A DNA stretch of 64,000 nt from Krasilnikovozyma curviuscula (taxonomy: Eukaryota > Basidiomycota > Tremellomycetes > Cystofilobasidiales > Mrakiaceae), in the NCBI GenBank assembly GCA_014825775.1, contig MVAQ01000108.1, positions 1 through 64,000 on the forward strand. The letters run 5' to 3'. This document shows positions 34,492 through 46,619 of this stretch, one piece after another. Within the stretch, counting starts at the first letter, position 1; every line of letters starts with the position of its first letter. The translations under genes and the position numbers were made by a program. Under the pieces are notes generated by a model that saw nothing but the letters and a program-made list of their open reading frames with translations, was not told the origin of the DNA and searched no databases.

Positions 34492-36167
34492 TTGCTACGG
34501 GATATCCAACTGCATGTGATATTACTGTCTAGCTCAAAAGAAAAGACGATAAGTGGATCTAAACTCAAGAAAGAAGCTGAAGGTGCAGAGAGAGTCGTCT
34601 TTTCTTACATGACGATAACTCAATTATTCAGTCATGTTTGTAGCGGCAAGTTAAATAGAACTCTGGTGATGGGAGGTTTTGGAATTTTTTGCCCACGGTG
34701 CTGTCATGTAGAATCGATTTAAACGTAAACAACAAACTCCCCCTAACTTAAACCAATGCACTAATAAATAGCCGGAAAAAAGTACCCAAAAGTGATCGGA
34801 ACAGTGTTTTAAATCTAATTTATTAACTGTTATTATCTAACTTTTTAAGTAGTTGGACCTCACAATTGGCAGCGCGGTGTGCTTGGGCTTCGGTTAGGGT
34901 GACAAGCCTTCACTATGTTGGTAAGAAACTATTATGTTTCCCAGTTCTAGATATTCTTCAAGGCTTAATCAAGGAACTGATAATGGTGCAAGGCATTCTT
35001 GAAATCAGGAAGGACAGTATGCTGTCGCCTTGACCAAAGAAGAGACTCTTCCTTTATCAGTAAAAACATTGAAGAGCAGATAGAATGATCTCCTATGTTT
35101 GGTTTGATCAAAATTGAGGTCGAAATGCATCGTACAGATAATTACTTTGGGGCTAACTTCGAACTGCAGGTCGATTTCAGTTACCCGACGTCTCTTGCGT
35201 CTCACGTACGGTCCTCATCGGCAGCGAGAGCAAAGCCGTGAGTTTATTATTATCATTAAAGCCTCCCTAACCTCTATTTGGCCATTGAAGTTCATTTAAA
35301 CTCGCATGGGTTTTTTTTTAGAAAAGTGAAACGCTGTGTTAGCCTTTCTGCTTTCAAGAAGCCATCGACTGCTCTTCGAAGGACTTGTAGCGCATTTCAT
35401 GCCCAAAGAAATTGAGAGAAGTCTTGAGGTTTACCTCTTACCCATACATCAATGAACGATAATGTCTGGATTGCTTTGTGCACTCAGCCAGCCACGGTGG
35501 CAACGGTCATCTCTTAAGTGACTACTGCCCTCTACGCGATAAACCTGCTCATTCTCTTTCTTAGCTGCTACAGAGAACTTCTGAAAGTATTTACTGCCGA
35601 CAACTTTCCCCAGCATCTTTCCCATCCTCTCAGCGTCGTCTCATCACAGCTCGAGCTGGAGGTAACGAGAGCTCAATCACGCGACACGCCTGCCTGTCGA
35701 CAACCTCGCCTCTCCTGCTCCCCCCTGTTCTTGGACGCCGTGAAGCGCCGAGAGGGTTTCGCTACCTCGTTAGCACCCAGTGGTAACAAAAGTCATCAGT
35801 GCTGAGTCAGATTCTCATCGGACGGCTTTTCCAAAGACTCAACCTTGCCATCAAATGAATTGAGATATGACGAGGAAATCAAACCCAGTGTCTTACGCTG
35901 GGCGATTGCACCCTCGCACGCTGTCGACGCACCAAGCCGAGGTCACACTGGCCTCAACGGCCATGTCGGATAAACCAGCGGAGTGCCTGACTCGGGCTAA
36001 CCCATCCACACCCTATTTCAGTTAGCAGCACAGCTTTCGAGCGTCCCTGTTGTGTTTTACGACACCCAAACTCCAACTTTCCCCCATCACCACAACACCT
36101 TCAATCCACATCTATAAGTTATCTTTACCAACATCACTCTGTAGTTCTATTCTTCGAAGCGTGTGAG
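34492..36167. other. Intergenic, no gene seen
   Basis: About 1.7 kb. A 95-codon frame at 35518-35805 has no motif or splice context and is not called. No repeat, tRNA or element was recognised. The promoter of the DOMON gene lies at the right end. Confidence 0.5.
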
Positions 36168-38282
36168 ATGCTCAGACTAAACACCCTGTCTCTAACAACG
36201 CTCACTGTGGGACTGCTCATTCTCGTGGGCACTGCCGCTGCTCAGCAAACTGGTGGGACTGTCTGCAGGTATGTAATAATTTCTTCTCTCTTCTGAATTC
36301 CTTCCTAGTGGAAACCGCATCTCACGAACGCGTCCGGTCTCATGTTCAACAGTGCCAAGATCTGTGTTTCTGGTGTTCGAGGCAATAATGAAACCATCTG
36401 TAAGAAACATACAGTAGTTCATAGGTTCAAACCATGTCAAATCATGTTTAGTCTTATTTCCTGTTCCTTGTAGACACGCTCTCGAACAAAGATGGGACTG
36501 ATATCACCGGATGGATTGCAACCGGCTTCGGCAGCACAATGGCTCACTGTAAGGGGTTCTTTTCTCATCTCAAAAGGCGCGATGTTTCTCTTTCTAATCG
36601 TTTTTCGTTTCTTGTCGTCTCGTTCCCAGCACCAATGGTCATTATGTGGAAAAACTCTGATCAATCCGTCACAGTCTCTCAGCGAATGGCTACTGCCGAA
36701 GTCGAACCACAGGTCGTGAGCAATCCACCAGTCAAAGCCACCTTACTAAACTCTGGCTCATCTGGAGTAAGGGTTCCCTGTTTTTTTTTTTTATCGTCAT
36801 ATTCATATTTCTGAGAGAAACTCAGCTGATCGACGCTCTTGAACTCTCTTCTCAGTCTTCCACTGCCAACTTCAGCTTCACCATACCGAACGGCTCACCC
36901 CTCGACTCTGGAGGACAAATGCAGAACATCATTTGGGCTACAGTAAGCCACGTTCACTTCCTCGTATCATGAATAAAATTAGCACCTCTCTAACTGTGTT
37001 CTCCCATCATATCTCCATCATATCTCCATCTTCCCCACATCTTCCTTTTCACAGAGCCCTAAGAACCCTGGTTCTTCCTCTATTAGTTCTGATATCCAGC
37101 AACATGATGTATCGAGCTCAGGAACTATGGTACTAGACATGTCCGCTCCACTTGCCTCTGGCTCGTCGACTTCACCGCCGAAGCAGCAGGACACGGGAGA
37201 GGCAGGAGGCGACAACGAGAACGACTCTATAAATGGCCCCTATACTCACAATCAGAAAATCATCTTGGTACATGCTATATTTGGTGGTCTCACGATGGCT
37301 TTATTTCTCCCGCTCGCAGTTCTTATCGCCAGGCTGGGTAGAGCAATCACAGGAAGTTGGATCAAGTTCCACTGGATGATCCCTACTTTCCTCGTCCTCC
37401 CAATGGTCATTGTTACATTCATCTTTGGATGTATAGCTGTAAAGAACAGTAAAAGAGACCATTTCGAGATGGGACATCCTGTGCGTAGCAACTCGAAGAT
37501 CTTTCACGCCTTCAGTAGTAAAGTCTCTGACAGTCTTGGTGCGCGGTCGATTGCAGGCATCCGGCCTAGCGCTCCTCATCCTCTTCTTCCTTCAGATCAT
37601 ATTTGGTTCGTACATCCACTGGAGGCGACAGAACAAGACGACTGTTCGAGCGTCTGCGCCTCCATCAACCAGACGTCCTTTCGTCAACTACTTTCATCCT
37701 TTCCTCGGCATGGCGGTGATGGGTCTTGGCTACTACCAAACAGCCAGTGGTTCTGATCAGTGGAACACCTGGTCTGGGCGTTCCAATGTTCCTCTTGCTG
37801 TAAAAATTGTCTGGCTCGTTCTTGTCATCGTAAGTCTAACGGATTTTACACCGGTGTGTGGCAAAGCGTTTGTTTACATCTCTTTTGAGTCTGCTAGGGT
37901 TTTGTTGTTCTTTACGCTGGGGGTCTCTTCTTCTTGAAGAAACAATTTAGACAGGAGAGAGAGAATATTTCTCCAGATGATGGTCCTGTACAACGAGTCA
38001 ATTCGCCAAGCAGGTACTAGATTTTTTGTTTTTGATTTTTTGTTTTAATGTGACTCTTCAAGCATTGTAGTCAGGGCAAAATGCCGTTTTTATTGTCCAT
38101 ACTCGATCCATTGAAACCCAGCTTCCTTTATCGTCTTTTTCATCTTAGGATGTGCTGTTCCCATCTTTGTGTGATTTTATTTGCTTATTGATAAATATTT
38201 TTTTTGAGTACCATCAGAGAGCGCCGCGACGCCTTCGAACTCGCTGTTTGGTAGCAGCGCCAACGAAAAACTCTCCGTGTGA
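36168..38282 (+). CDS. DOMON-cytochrome b561 membrane redox protein
   Basis: Secretory/plasma-membrane electron-transfer protein. The signal peptide is LTTLTVGLLILVGTAAA. The DOMON domain (heme- or sugar-binding) spans KICVSGVRGNNETI, DITGWIATGFGSTMAH and PMVIMWKNSDQSVTV. A Ser/Pro-rich linker (SGSSTSPPKQQDTGE) leads to a cytochrome b561 core with conserved heme His in LVHAIFGGLTM, IKFHWMIP, FEMGHP and NYFHPFLGMAV, and five or more membrane spans, ending in a short cytosolic tail with SNSLFGSSANEKLSV. Such proteins reduce extracellular Fe(III)/Cu(II) or couple to other redox enzymes; the exact acceptor is unknown. The next gene downstream is a secreted copper protein, so a functional link is possible. 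Several short introns, all frame-consistent. Confidence 0.85.
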
Positions 38283-38609
38283 TTGTCTTGGGACAGGGAA
38301 AAAATAAACATCGTACGATAACTTTGAAGCCCTCAAATCACCGAAAAGACCGGTTGAAACACCTAGTCACGCCCCTCCCACCGTCAACCTTCCTGCACAT
38401 CATCAAACGCCGTTCCTTTTGCAGATTGCTTTCTAATACCACAGGTGGAGGTTTGGTACTTTTTGCCCCAATGTATGATATCAGGAAATGCTGTGCTTGT
38501 TCCGCCTGGAACTTATAAGGTGTAAACATCAAATCAAGGGAGATTCATCACTCCCCTTACCTCAATCTGCCCCATTGCCAAATCTTTTTTTGTTCAACAT
38601 TAAGCTAAC

Positions 38610-39891
38610 ATGAAGTTCCAACTCTACATCATCTATATTTGCTTGGCTGCCGTTAGCTCAGTCAGGGCTGCGACGCTGACCGTTGTTGTTGGGCCCGGTC
38701 TCAGTAAGCTCCCTCTCCATCTCCGCTCTCTATTTTCATCTGATTGCTTCTCATTCATTCTAGCCTATTCTCCAAATAACATTACTGCGGCAGCTGGAGA
38801 CATCGTTTCCTTCAGTGTATGTTGCGCTGTCTTGTTTCTCGCGAGCGATCGGATTCTGCTTTGTGCTGATAGGCATCTCTTTCCTTCTTCAGTTCCAAGG
38901 AAACCACTCTGTAGGTTTCTGAGAGCTATTCATTAGCCTTCTCTATCTAATTATTCTGTTCGTTATACCCCTCAATTCTTTTCAGGTTACTCAAAGGCGC
39001 GTTAAACGTCTTTCCGCCATGTCTTGCAACCTCGGTCGATGACAAGGCTTACCTTTTACCCACTTCAGTACCTTGGCTACCCCTTGCACACTCTCATCTG
39101 CTTCATCTTCCACCTCTGGATTTGATTCTCTCTTTGGTAAATTCAATCATTTTCAATATCTCGGCTGACCATGTCTCAAGTTTTGAGATTGTACTTGTTT
39201 TGCCTCGACAGAACCTGCCAGTTTTTCGATCACTGTCAATGATACCAGTAAGGCTCTTTCTCCCAACAAAATTCTCTACACAATTTCTCATGTGCTTTTC
39301 TCAGATCCCATCTATTTCTATTGTGCTCAGCCAGGTCAGCTTCTCAGCTTCGCGCCATTAGTTGTGTTGCTTTCCGCACTTCACTAACTAATGGGTTCTT
39401 CTCATCACTTCTCACAGGACACTGCAAAGCCGGAATGGTTGGTACCATTAACGGTAACCTCAACTCTCTCGTTGCTGCTGCTCAAGGCAACGTGCCATCT
39501 TCTTCAAGTGGTACTGCCGCAAGCTCAACCCGTTCCTCGTCCAACGCTGGTGAGTTTCCTCTTCAACAGGCATTCAACATAACCTTGAACCTTTTTGTGA
39601 ATCTAAATGCTTATGGATTTTGGATACAGCTTCTGCTTCAGCCTCAACCGCAGCGACTGCTTGTGGAGGGCTCTACCAGCCAGCTTGTGCTTCTACTGCA
39701 ACCTCTAGCGCTGCCGCTGCCGCTTCCTCTACCAAATCATCCGCGTAAGTAACGGAGGACAAATGTTGGCTACCGCTGGCGAAGTTCACTGACAATGCTA
39801 ATGGACTTTCAGCGCAACGAGTAACACACTAGGTGGTGCTTTGGCCATTCCCATGCTCCTTGTAGTGTTTGCTCATTTCATCACGGTTTGA
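38610..39891 (+). CDS. GPI-anchored plastocyanin-like cupredoxin
   Basis: Cell-surface type I copper protein. The signal peptide is MKFQLYIIYICLAAVSSVRA. The cupredoxin domain runs AYSPNNITAAAGDIVSF, FQGNHSVTQ (first Cu-ligand His), ATPC, FSITVND and PIYFYCAQPGHCKAGMVG, which holds the Cys, His and Met ligands in C-x4-H-x4-M spacing. A Ser/Ala-rich tail (SSSSGTAASSTRSSSNA) leads to a hydrophobic C-terminus (LAIPMLLVVFAHFITV) typical of a GPI signal. Eight or nine short exons. One junction (ACTCAAAG|GCGCGT to TTCAG|TACC) needs a GC donor to keep frame and the conserved motif. The gene sits 327 bp after the DOMON-b561 gene on the same strand. Function, whether copper storage, electron transfer or wall biology, is unproven. 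Confidence 0.82.
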
Positions 39892-40725
39892 TATATAAGT
39901 CAAGCAGGTCGTTTAGTTTTTTTTTTTTTTTCCTAATCAAAGTGGTATCTTTCGTTTTCCGTCTGTCACTCTGTCTCTTTCTATCCCATACCAACACCCT
40001 CATTCTCCTTCTCTCTGTGTTCATTGTGAATTCTTATCATTTTAGCATTGTTTTAAGTTACTTACACCGAGTTTGAGTGAATATTGTTTCAGCACGAATA
40101 AGGGGGCAAGCCCAAATGAGCGAGGTGTCGTAGTGAATAGACAACAATGTGAATGAGTGTCTATCTATAAGTGTGCGTTATGGAAGATAGTTACAGAGAG
40201 TGTTCTATAGAAGCGCTAATAAGGTCGAATTCGGTGAGATGGGAGGTACAATGTCTGGAAATTGTGAGGTGTAAGCAAATGAGTGAGGTCTGAGTCTGAC
40301 AGTGATGGATGAAGAGGGTATTGTGAAGAATTACAATGAGTGAAACCTTGCTGTATGAGAACAGACAATAATTGATATATGATGGAAACGATGTTGTGAT
40401 GCAGTCTCATTGGAGAATCATCTCCCTGATGGAGACAGAGAGCACTCGGGCTTCAGAGCAGAGGTGTGATAGCTGGAAACACTGCGAAAAGGTCAAAAAA
40501 AGGAGGATGCACTGAAAAATGAAAGTAAAACCCACATGCTCGAGTCCGGCATTTGACCTCTTTCTTGAAGACGTCGACACCGTCTGTGTCAAATCTTCCG
40601 AGGCAATTCTCGTTGGGGTCAAAGGGGCGCGACGATTCTAACAGTCAAGTGGCTATTTAGTATTACTCATAGTTTACTAGTCTTCAGACGAAATTTTTTG
40701 GGAAATGCATGTACCCGAGGAAAGA
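39892..40725. other. Convergent intergenic, no gene seen
   Basis: About 0.83 kb between two gene 3' ends. T-rich and pyrimidine-rich just after the cupredoxin stop, which fits 3' UTR. A 71-codon minus frame at 40407-40622 was considered and not called. Confidence 0.45.
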
Positions 40726-41518
40726 TCAACAAGCGCTGTGGAAAGTGGTAACATCTGTCAGTTTGAGATCTCGCTTGAGCAGAGAGGCTAAGAAAAGCAC
40801 CCACCTTCAACTTCAACTCTTATACGTCTACTAAAATCATTAGATATTAAAGCGTTGATCACCTTCTGCTGGTTGTCGATGATAATGAGAAGCTCATCTG
40901 GTGAATATGGGCAAACAAGAATGATTGGTCTGCCGCGAAGCGTTAGGTTGAGAAGAACGAGAAATAAGAATCCCACCTCTACTGTAATAGTCAGAGAAAT
41001 TATTTGAAGTTCTTTCAGAATTCTCAACTTTCCAAGAATGAACAGCCGGTTCTGCGGAGGCTGGGACGACTAGAATATGAGGATATGTAACCCTATCAGT
41101 GAGCACTTTGGACTAAAGGAAAGAGAGCAGAAACTCACCAACTGGAACACCGTTACCATGTGACTTAAAGTATTCATTACCGTAAAAGGCTTCTGAAAGA
41201 ATATGGAGGGGAGAGGTGGTCCATCGAGGACTTTTGGCGTAAGACTTGCGAAACTCACTCACTCGCTGCGAACTCTCTACCTTGCTTCGATCCACTCTTC
41301 TTCAAGATGCTCTTGGTTTTATTCGGGCCACCTGAATTAGAAGTAAGACAGGAGTTGAAAGAAGAGGAGACGGAATCTGGGGTAGGAGGGTCCATCTCAG
41401 CCTCGAGGCTTCTACGCGGCTTGGTGAGAGTTCGTTTTTTGCTCTTGAAGATAGAAAGCTTGGGAGGTTTCTGGGTACGGGAAGTAGTGAAGCGGACTTG
41501 TTTTGTGGGGCGATCCAT
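40726..41518 (-). CDS. Hypothetical protein, exon structure unresolved
   Basis: A gene is supported by a clear first exon (41518-41263) starting MDRPTKQVRF, basic and Ser/Pro-rich with TKSILKKSGSKQG, and by a clear C-terminal block RPIILVCPYSPDELLIII, NQQKVINALISNDFSRRIR ending VEDVTTFHSAC at 40726. The middle admits two incompatible readings: one with KAFYGNEYFKSHGNGVPV, the other with NRLFILGKLRILKELQ followed by a hydrophobic stretch. No family was recognised. Transcript data would be needed to fix the middle exons, or it may be partly decayed. Confidence 0.4.
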
Positions 41519-42427
41519 GATAATTGCTGCAAGTGAAGGTAGCACGGAAAACGAAAAGAGTGGATGAGACGACGAGGGTGATGGTAAAAACGAACTTGCG
41601 GCGTGAGGCGCTGCGATGGCACAGAAAATCGTGAGTGCTGACGATTGAGCCACTGGAAGAGGTGACACTACAACACCGGGATGTATCTATGTAGTTACTC
41701 CTCAACCGGCTCTCATTCGCCAACAAAGGCAAGGTGATGCGGGCCTCACTTTGGGACTTTCATCATCATTGAATTGGATCTCAACTCAAGTGAGATTCTG
41801 CTTCATTCAGAACGCTGCTTTCTAGGAAGTGACGAACGCAAGCCCACTTCCTGCCGGTCGGTTGGTGTTCCTGTTTTCAAGTGGGAATCACATCTCATCA
41901 TCCCCTTCTTTCGGGATTATAGAGCATTCAACGTTCGTTAGGTGGCGCGTCTTCTCGGCACTGCTTGCGCAGAAGGTGAAGAAGAAGCACGCGGTTAAAA
42001 GGAGGAACAGGATGATGTGGCTGTGAGGCTGTGCAGCTGGGGTATGATGGCTGGGATATTGGGTGTTCTTCTGATCTGGTATATTCGATCATTAATGGGT
42101 GCATCTGATCTGACTGCAAGGAACAGCTGAAAGTCATTCGCGCGCGTCAGTCTGAAGTTCCTCACTTTATGTTCCTTAATGGCCACCACGCGTTGATTAG
42201 TCAAAAAAAATTATCTTCCAATCTTGTCTCATCACTGTGTTTCGCTTGTAGCTTGACGCTTCTTTCGACGAGCGACCCCACATGGCTGGCCAGTAATGGC
42301 GTGCTACGAAACCGGACTTGGGCGCACGACACTCGTCCTTCCTTCGTCCCAACTACCTTTCACTCTGTGTCCTTTTCCCTTCCCACACAGCCCGAACTAG
42401 TTGTCAGAAGATACAACGACAGAAGAT
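41519..42427. other. Divergent promoter region
   Basis: About 0.9 kb between the hypothetical gene (-) and the thioredoxin-fold gene (+). Open frames here on both strands have no motif. It must contain both promoters. Confidence 0.5.
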
Positions 42428-42928
42428 ATGCCCTTCGTACCCTCCATATCACCTGCAACGACCGATGTCCTATACTACTCCTCCGTCGACGAGGACACAG
42501 GAGAGATGTGGTGCCCGCACTGAAGAGTCATCAAGGAAGTAGTCGAGGATGTCTTGACTAGCGAAGGAGCACCAGGTGAGTATCACTCTGTTCATATTGT
42601 TGGCGGAAAGTCGCAAGCGCTGATAGTTCAAACGGGCGTATGGAAATCTAGAAGCATATATTAACTACGTGGGCGATAAACCTACTTGGAAAGATCCTTC
42701 GCACCCACTGAGGGCTCTACCAACGTCCATCAAAGGGGTGCCGACGATTGTTAAGCTCGATGCAGAGGTACGCCCCTGTCTCTTCCGACCTCACCGACAG
42801 CAGCGGCTTATCTTTAACTGCGAATGTGGACGCGCACATTACAGGGCAAGGAGGTCAGTAGGATTACGGGTGCGGAGATCAAAGTACCGGGTGCGTTCAG
42901 GGCTTGGGCGTACGAAAGAGACATGTGA
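42428..42928 (+). CDS. TXNDC17-like thioredoxin-fold protein with in-frame TGA at the redox site
   Basis: DUF953/TXNDC17-type cytosolic thioredoxin-fold protein. Exons 42428-42575, 42652-42767 and 42845-42928 join in phase to 116 codons, close to the family's usual length. Recognisable blocks: VLYYSSVDEDTGEMWCPH, then RVIKEVVEDVLTSEGAP, EAYINYVGDKPTWKDPSHPL, IKGVPTIVKLDAE (cis-Pro) and GKEVSRITGAEIK. The family active site is WCPxC, but codon 32 (42521-42523), where the second Cys is expected, is TGA. TGA differs from TGC by one base. All other codons are open and all splice sites normal. It may be a selenocysteine codon, read-through, a recent nonsense allele or a base error. No convincing SECIS was seen downstream. 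Annotate as intact with recoding in question. Confidence 0.75.
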
Positions 42929-43161
42929 CAGGTGCCTTGCTGGCGGGTGTTGACGTATTGGACTTGTGTCATTTCTTGCATCGAAATGCGTGTACACAAT
43001 TCATTCAGAAAACAAAGGAAACATACGAAAGTGAATCGAAAAGGTGTGTGTGACGGGAATCTCCACACTCAAAGAAGATTGAAAGCGAGAAGATGAACTC
43101 AAGGGTGGAAACGTCTCCAGAGGAGTTTGGTGATAAGAGGACCAATTCAGATTTATTGATT

Positions 43162-46100
43162 TTAGTTCGTCATTCGAACTTGTAAATCTCTGAACTCCTG
43201 GATGTTGACTTTGGCAGAGGCCATCATCTGTAAAGCGCGAAATAGAACAAACCACTCTCAGTGAGAGCCCAAGCACACACGCGAGAAACAATAAGAAGTA
43301 AGAGAAAGGATATTGTTCACTCACCTCCATCGTCATCTCAGCGACGCTACTTTTTTCACCGTTAAACATGATCGCATTACAAAACATCAGCGTCACATCC
43401 CTCTCAAACTCATCCACGTCCCTAATCTCGCCCTCCCTGACCCTCCTTGCAATCTTCTTCAGATCCATCGGCCGTTTAATCACGGTTCCATATTTAGGTG
43501 CTTCAGTTGACCTAATCGGCTGCAGGAAGAGCGCTGCGTTACGATGCTGCGAGATGGTCTCGACGAGTAACAGAATAGATTTCTGGAACTGCTTATTGAC
43601 TGGCTGCGAAGAGCCTGAGGGACCAGGGGTTGAGGCTGCGGTACTACTGGGTGCAGCTACAGCGGGTAAGGGTGCAGTGGATGTGGGTGGGGAAGTGTCG
43701 GTCCTTGCTTTCTTGGACGCGCGGTCAGAGTCGACGGGGCTAGACGCAGCTTCAGTAATCGACTGATCAGCTTTACGTTTGGACAGTTGAGCTACAGATA
43801 TAGCAAAAGTGGCTAAGTCAGACAATAAATATCAATAGAAGAAGTGGAGGGCAACTCACATTCAGCATTAGCTGCAGCGGCTGCTGCTGCAGCCCCTCTC
43901 CTTCTAGTATCCCTCTCCTCAGACGCACCACCACCAGCAGCAGCCTCCTGCTGTTGCTGCAACTGCTGCGCCTTGATATTCTCTCTCCTGACTTTTTCCC
44001 TGTCACGCTTCTTTCTCTTCCTCTCCTCGTCCGCGTTCGCCGCGTCAACCTGATTCTGCTCCTCCTTAGAAAGCTTGGGCGCCTCACTACCTTCCCCGTC
44101 ATCGTCACCTTCAGTATCTTCTTCCGGCTCGACAGATTCTTTCAGAGCTGCTGCGATGGACTGCTTCTTCCTTCCTCTTGTTGACTTTGTCGCTGGTGCG
44201 GATTTATATTTCGAGGATCGAGTAGTACTGGTTTCAGGTTCCGCTTCTTCGTCTGCTCCAGGATCAGACTCTTCTTCTTGTGTGGAGGGAACCACCCCAT
44301 CGTCTTCCCCAACAGCCTCCTTCTTGATCCTTGGCTTATCTTCTTCTTCGATGTCCATTGCGCCATCGCCCTGCGGCGTGACAGACCTCTTGCGCCTCTT
44401 CCCAGGTTTACTGCTGCTTGACGGCGGCTGGTGGCTTCCCGCCCTCGATGCATCCTCTCCCAGTGTGGTGCCGTGACTCTTGTTGCTTGCGAGAGACATA
44501 CTTCTCCTCCTCCTGCCTCCTCCAACAGTACTCACGTCAGAGACCATCGACCCGCCCCTCTCGCTGCGTTCCACACGCGCAATCTCCTCCATCCAGTACT
44601 CCGTCTCCTTTTTCACCTCGACATCATCTGGTTCCTCCTGCGCAAGTGTGATGAGCTCCTCGAGCCGTTCACGACGAGCGATGGCCTCACGCGCGCGAGC
44701 TTCCTTGTGTGCCCGTCTCGTCTTCGAGTCCTTAGACTGCCACGTGTTGGTTGGGAGGGGGCCAGTGTAGGGAGAGAGAGGGTAGAGGGTGTGGTATTCT
44801 CCCATGGTTGTGGAGGGGGTCACTGCCCGGGTGCTGAGGACAGACTTGGAGGAGCGGGTTACAACCTCGCCTTCTACCGTTGCTGGAGGTGGAGGAGGTG
44901 GCGGTGAAGTTGTAACGTCCTTCCTAGATCGTCTGGTGGCTCGTTCATTACCAGTCTGTACCTCGTCGTCCCCCGCTGCAGACGAAGAAGCGGCGTCGCT
45001 CTTCCTCCTCTTTGCGAGTCTGGCGGACCTCGTCGCAGGTACCTTCTCCGCCTCTTCCATCTCGACATCCTCCTCCTCCGCCTCACCGTCCGCATCAGCA
45101 TCGCCGTCCAGCATAGCGTCAGTTTGCTCCTCCTTTACCTCGACGTCTGACTTGCTCTTTGACCCCGTCGCTGCTGCAGATTTGGAGGCAGCCAGCTTCG
45201 TCGCACGTGGGATATATGCCTCTTGATCTTCCCCATCGTCCTCTTCAGAAGAATCGTCGGAGTCAGACTCGCCTAGAGCGTCGTCATCATCAGACGAGAG
45301 CGAGTCGTCCGATTCGGCTGCTGCTGCTGTCGTTTTTGTTGTCGGTGTAGGCTTCTTAGACGTCGATGACTTTAAAGAATGTTGTTGCTGAGAGCCGGAC
45401 GAAGTGCTGGCCTGTGGAGGGCCAGGACGGGCTATGTTCACTGCGGATGCGTTCTTCGACGGCTGTTGTTGGTGCTGCTGTTGGGGAGGCCTCCCGGCTT
45501 GTTGTTGTTGCTGGTGAAGTTGTTGCGGTTGAGAGGAGTGGAGCTGCTGTCTATTGAATGGCGAGTTCGGGTTCATCGACATCTGCTGACGGCGCGAAAA
45601 AAAAAAGGGGGGGCAGGAAATTAGTCTCTCGCTCAACGCTTTCCAAGCAGGACGCAAAGACTCGCCTCTCGACCTTTCCCCTTTGCTCCCACACCACCGT
45701 TCTGTCCTGTTCCACCTCTGTTACCATCCCCTCTGACCTGGCCTCCCCCAACGCCTGCCTGGGGTCCATACTGCGTCAAGAAGTTGGCCATCAGCAGCGT
45801 AATGAGGTCAGAGGGAATCCCTTTTAAATCGACCTGGCCCGTCTGTGGGTTGATCGTCAAATATGACTGGAATGTCGAGGTTAGCAATGGCGAGGAAGAG
45901 GGCAGCGTTTTCAACAGGGTAAGCTCGTTGGTGATAGATCTAAGAAGTAGGAAGGGGTTCAGTAGGAGGACGCGAGGAGAGGAGGAGCGGACGGACTTGA
46001 ATCTTGTCTCTTCGAGGAGGATCTCATTCGCCAGCTCGATCCGTCTCTGCTTGTACAGTGCTTGCGCGAGTTTGAAGTTCTTCATGTCTGCGAAGGAATG

Positions 46101-46619
46101 AACGGTCGGCTCAGAACGTGAGACGCATTGCAGGCGCAACAAAAAGACAGTGCACTCACTCTTTGGTTCTCTAAGTGATTCATCAGCCACGTTGATGGTC
46201 GGAATAAGGGCAATCATTGAGTTGTAGATGTTTTTAACAGACTGCAAACGCACGAGAAAGGAGCAGAAGGAGCAGCTAAAGTCAGTTACACACTCCCAAT
46301 TGTAACAATAGGGTCCCGTGACGTGTGATATTTAATATCGAGAAGTGGTAAGAACGTACCTCAGCATCCCATTTGTCCTTTGCCTGTCCCTGTGCAGCTA
46401 GAGGGTGGGAGTTCATGACTTTGACCACAGGAGCGACATCCTGTAGGCCATGAGCGTAGACGCTGTATCCACCCATTCCCATTCACAGAAGCGATGAAGA
46501 CGACGTTAGGAGGACAGCGGCAGGGTGAGGGAGATAGAACCGGGAACCTACGCTTGGGCCAGCAGGAGCTTGTCCCTCGTCGACACGGAGTCGAGGGACG
46601 AGGTGGAAGACGAAGCCAT
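43162..46619 (-). CDS. BRD8-like bromodomain protein
   Basis: Chromatin protein resembling the NuA4 subunit BRD8. The N-terminus STRDKLLLAQAVYAHGLQDV resembles the SANT-like start of BRD8; further exons read SVKNIYNSMIALIPTINVAD, DMKNFKLAQALYKQRRIELA and NFLTQYGPQAGVGGGQ. A donor at GGCCAG|GTCAGA and acceptor GTCAG|CAGATG join this in phase to a long low-complexity region (poly-Q, acidic/Ser runs, basic patches such as RSARLAKRRKSD). The C-terminal bromodomain includes ALFLQPIRSTEAPKYGTVIK, RPMDLKKIARRVREGEI and FERDVTLMFCNAIMFNGEKS, which keeps the acetyl-lysine-binding Asn. The end is FRDLQVRMTN. It is possible that the first exons belong to a separate gene, but no stop or promoter supports this. 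Confidence 0.75.

Noticed and set aside
35518..35805. 95-codon plus frame
   Set aside because: Irregular composition, no motif and no exon partners.
40407..40622. 71-codon minus frame starting MTPTRIASEDL
   Set aside because: Could be an extra exon, but the second half reads through an intron-like segment and no homology is recognised.
43091..43136. ATGA...TGAT arrangement downstream of the TGA-containing gene as a SECIS candidate
   Set aside because: Only about five plus three base pairs form with an internal loop; a eukaryotic SECIS needs a longer helix above the GA quartet. It also lies at the 3' end of the convergent bromodomain gene.
44075..45226. Several plus-strand frames over 100 codons
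   Set aside because: Antisense shadows of the low-complexity region of the bromodomain gene.
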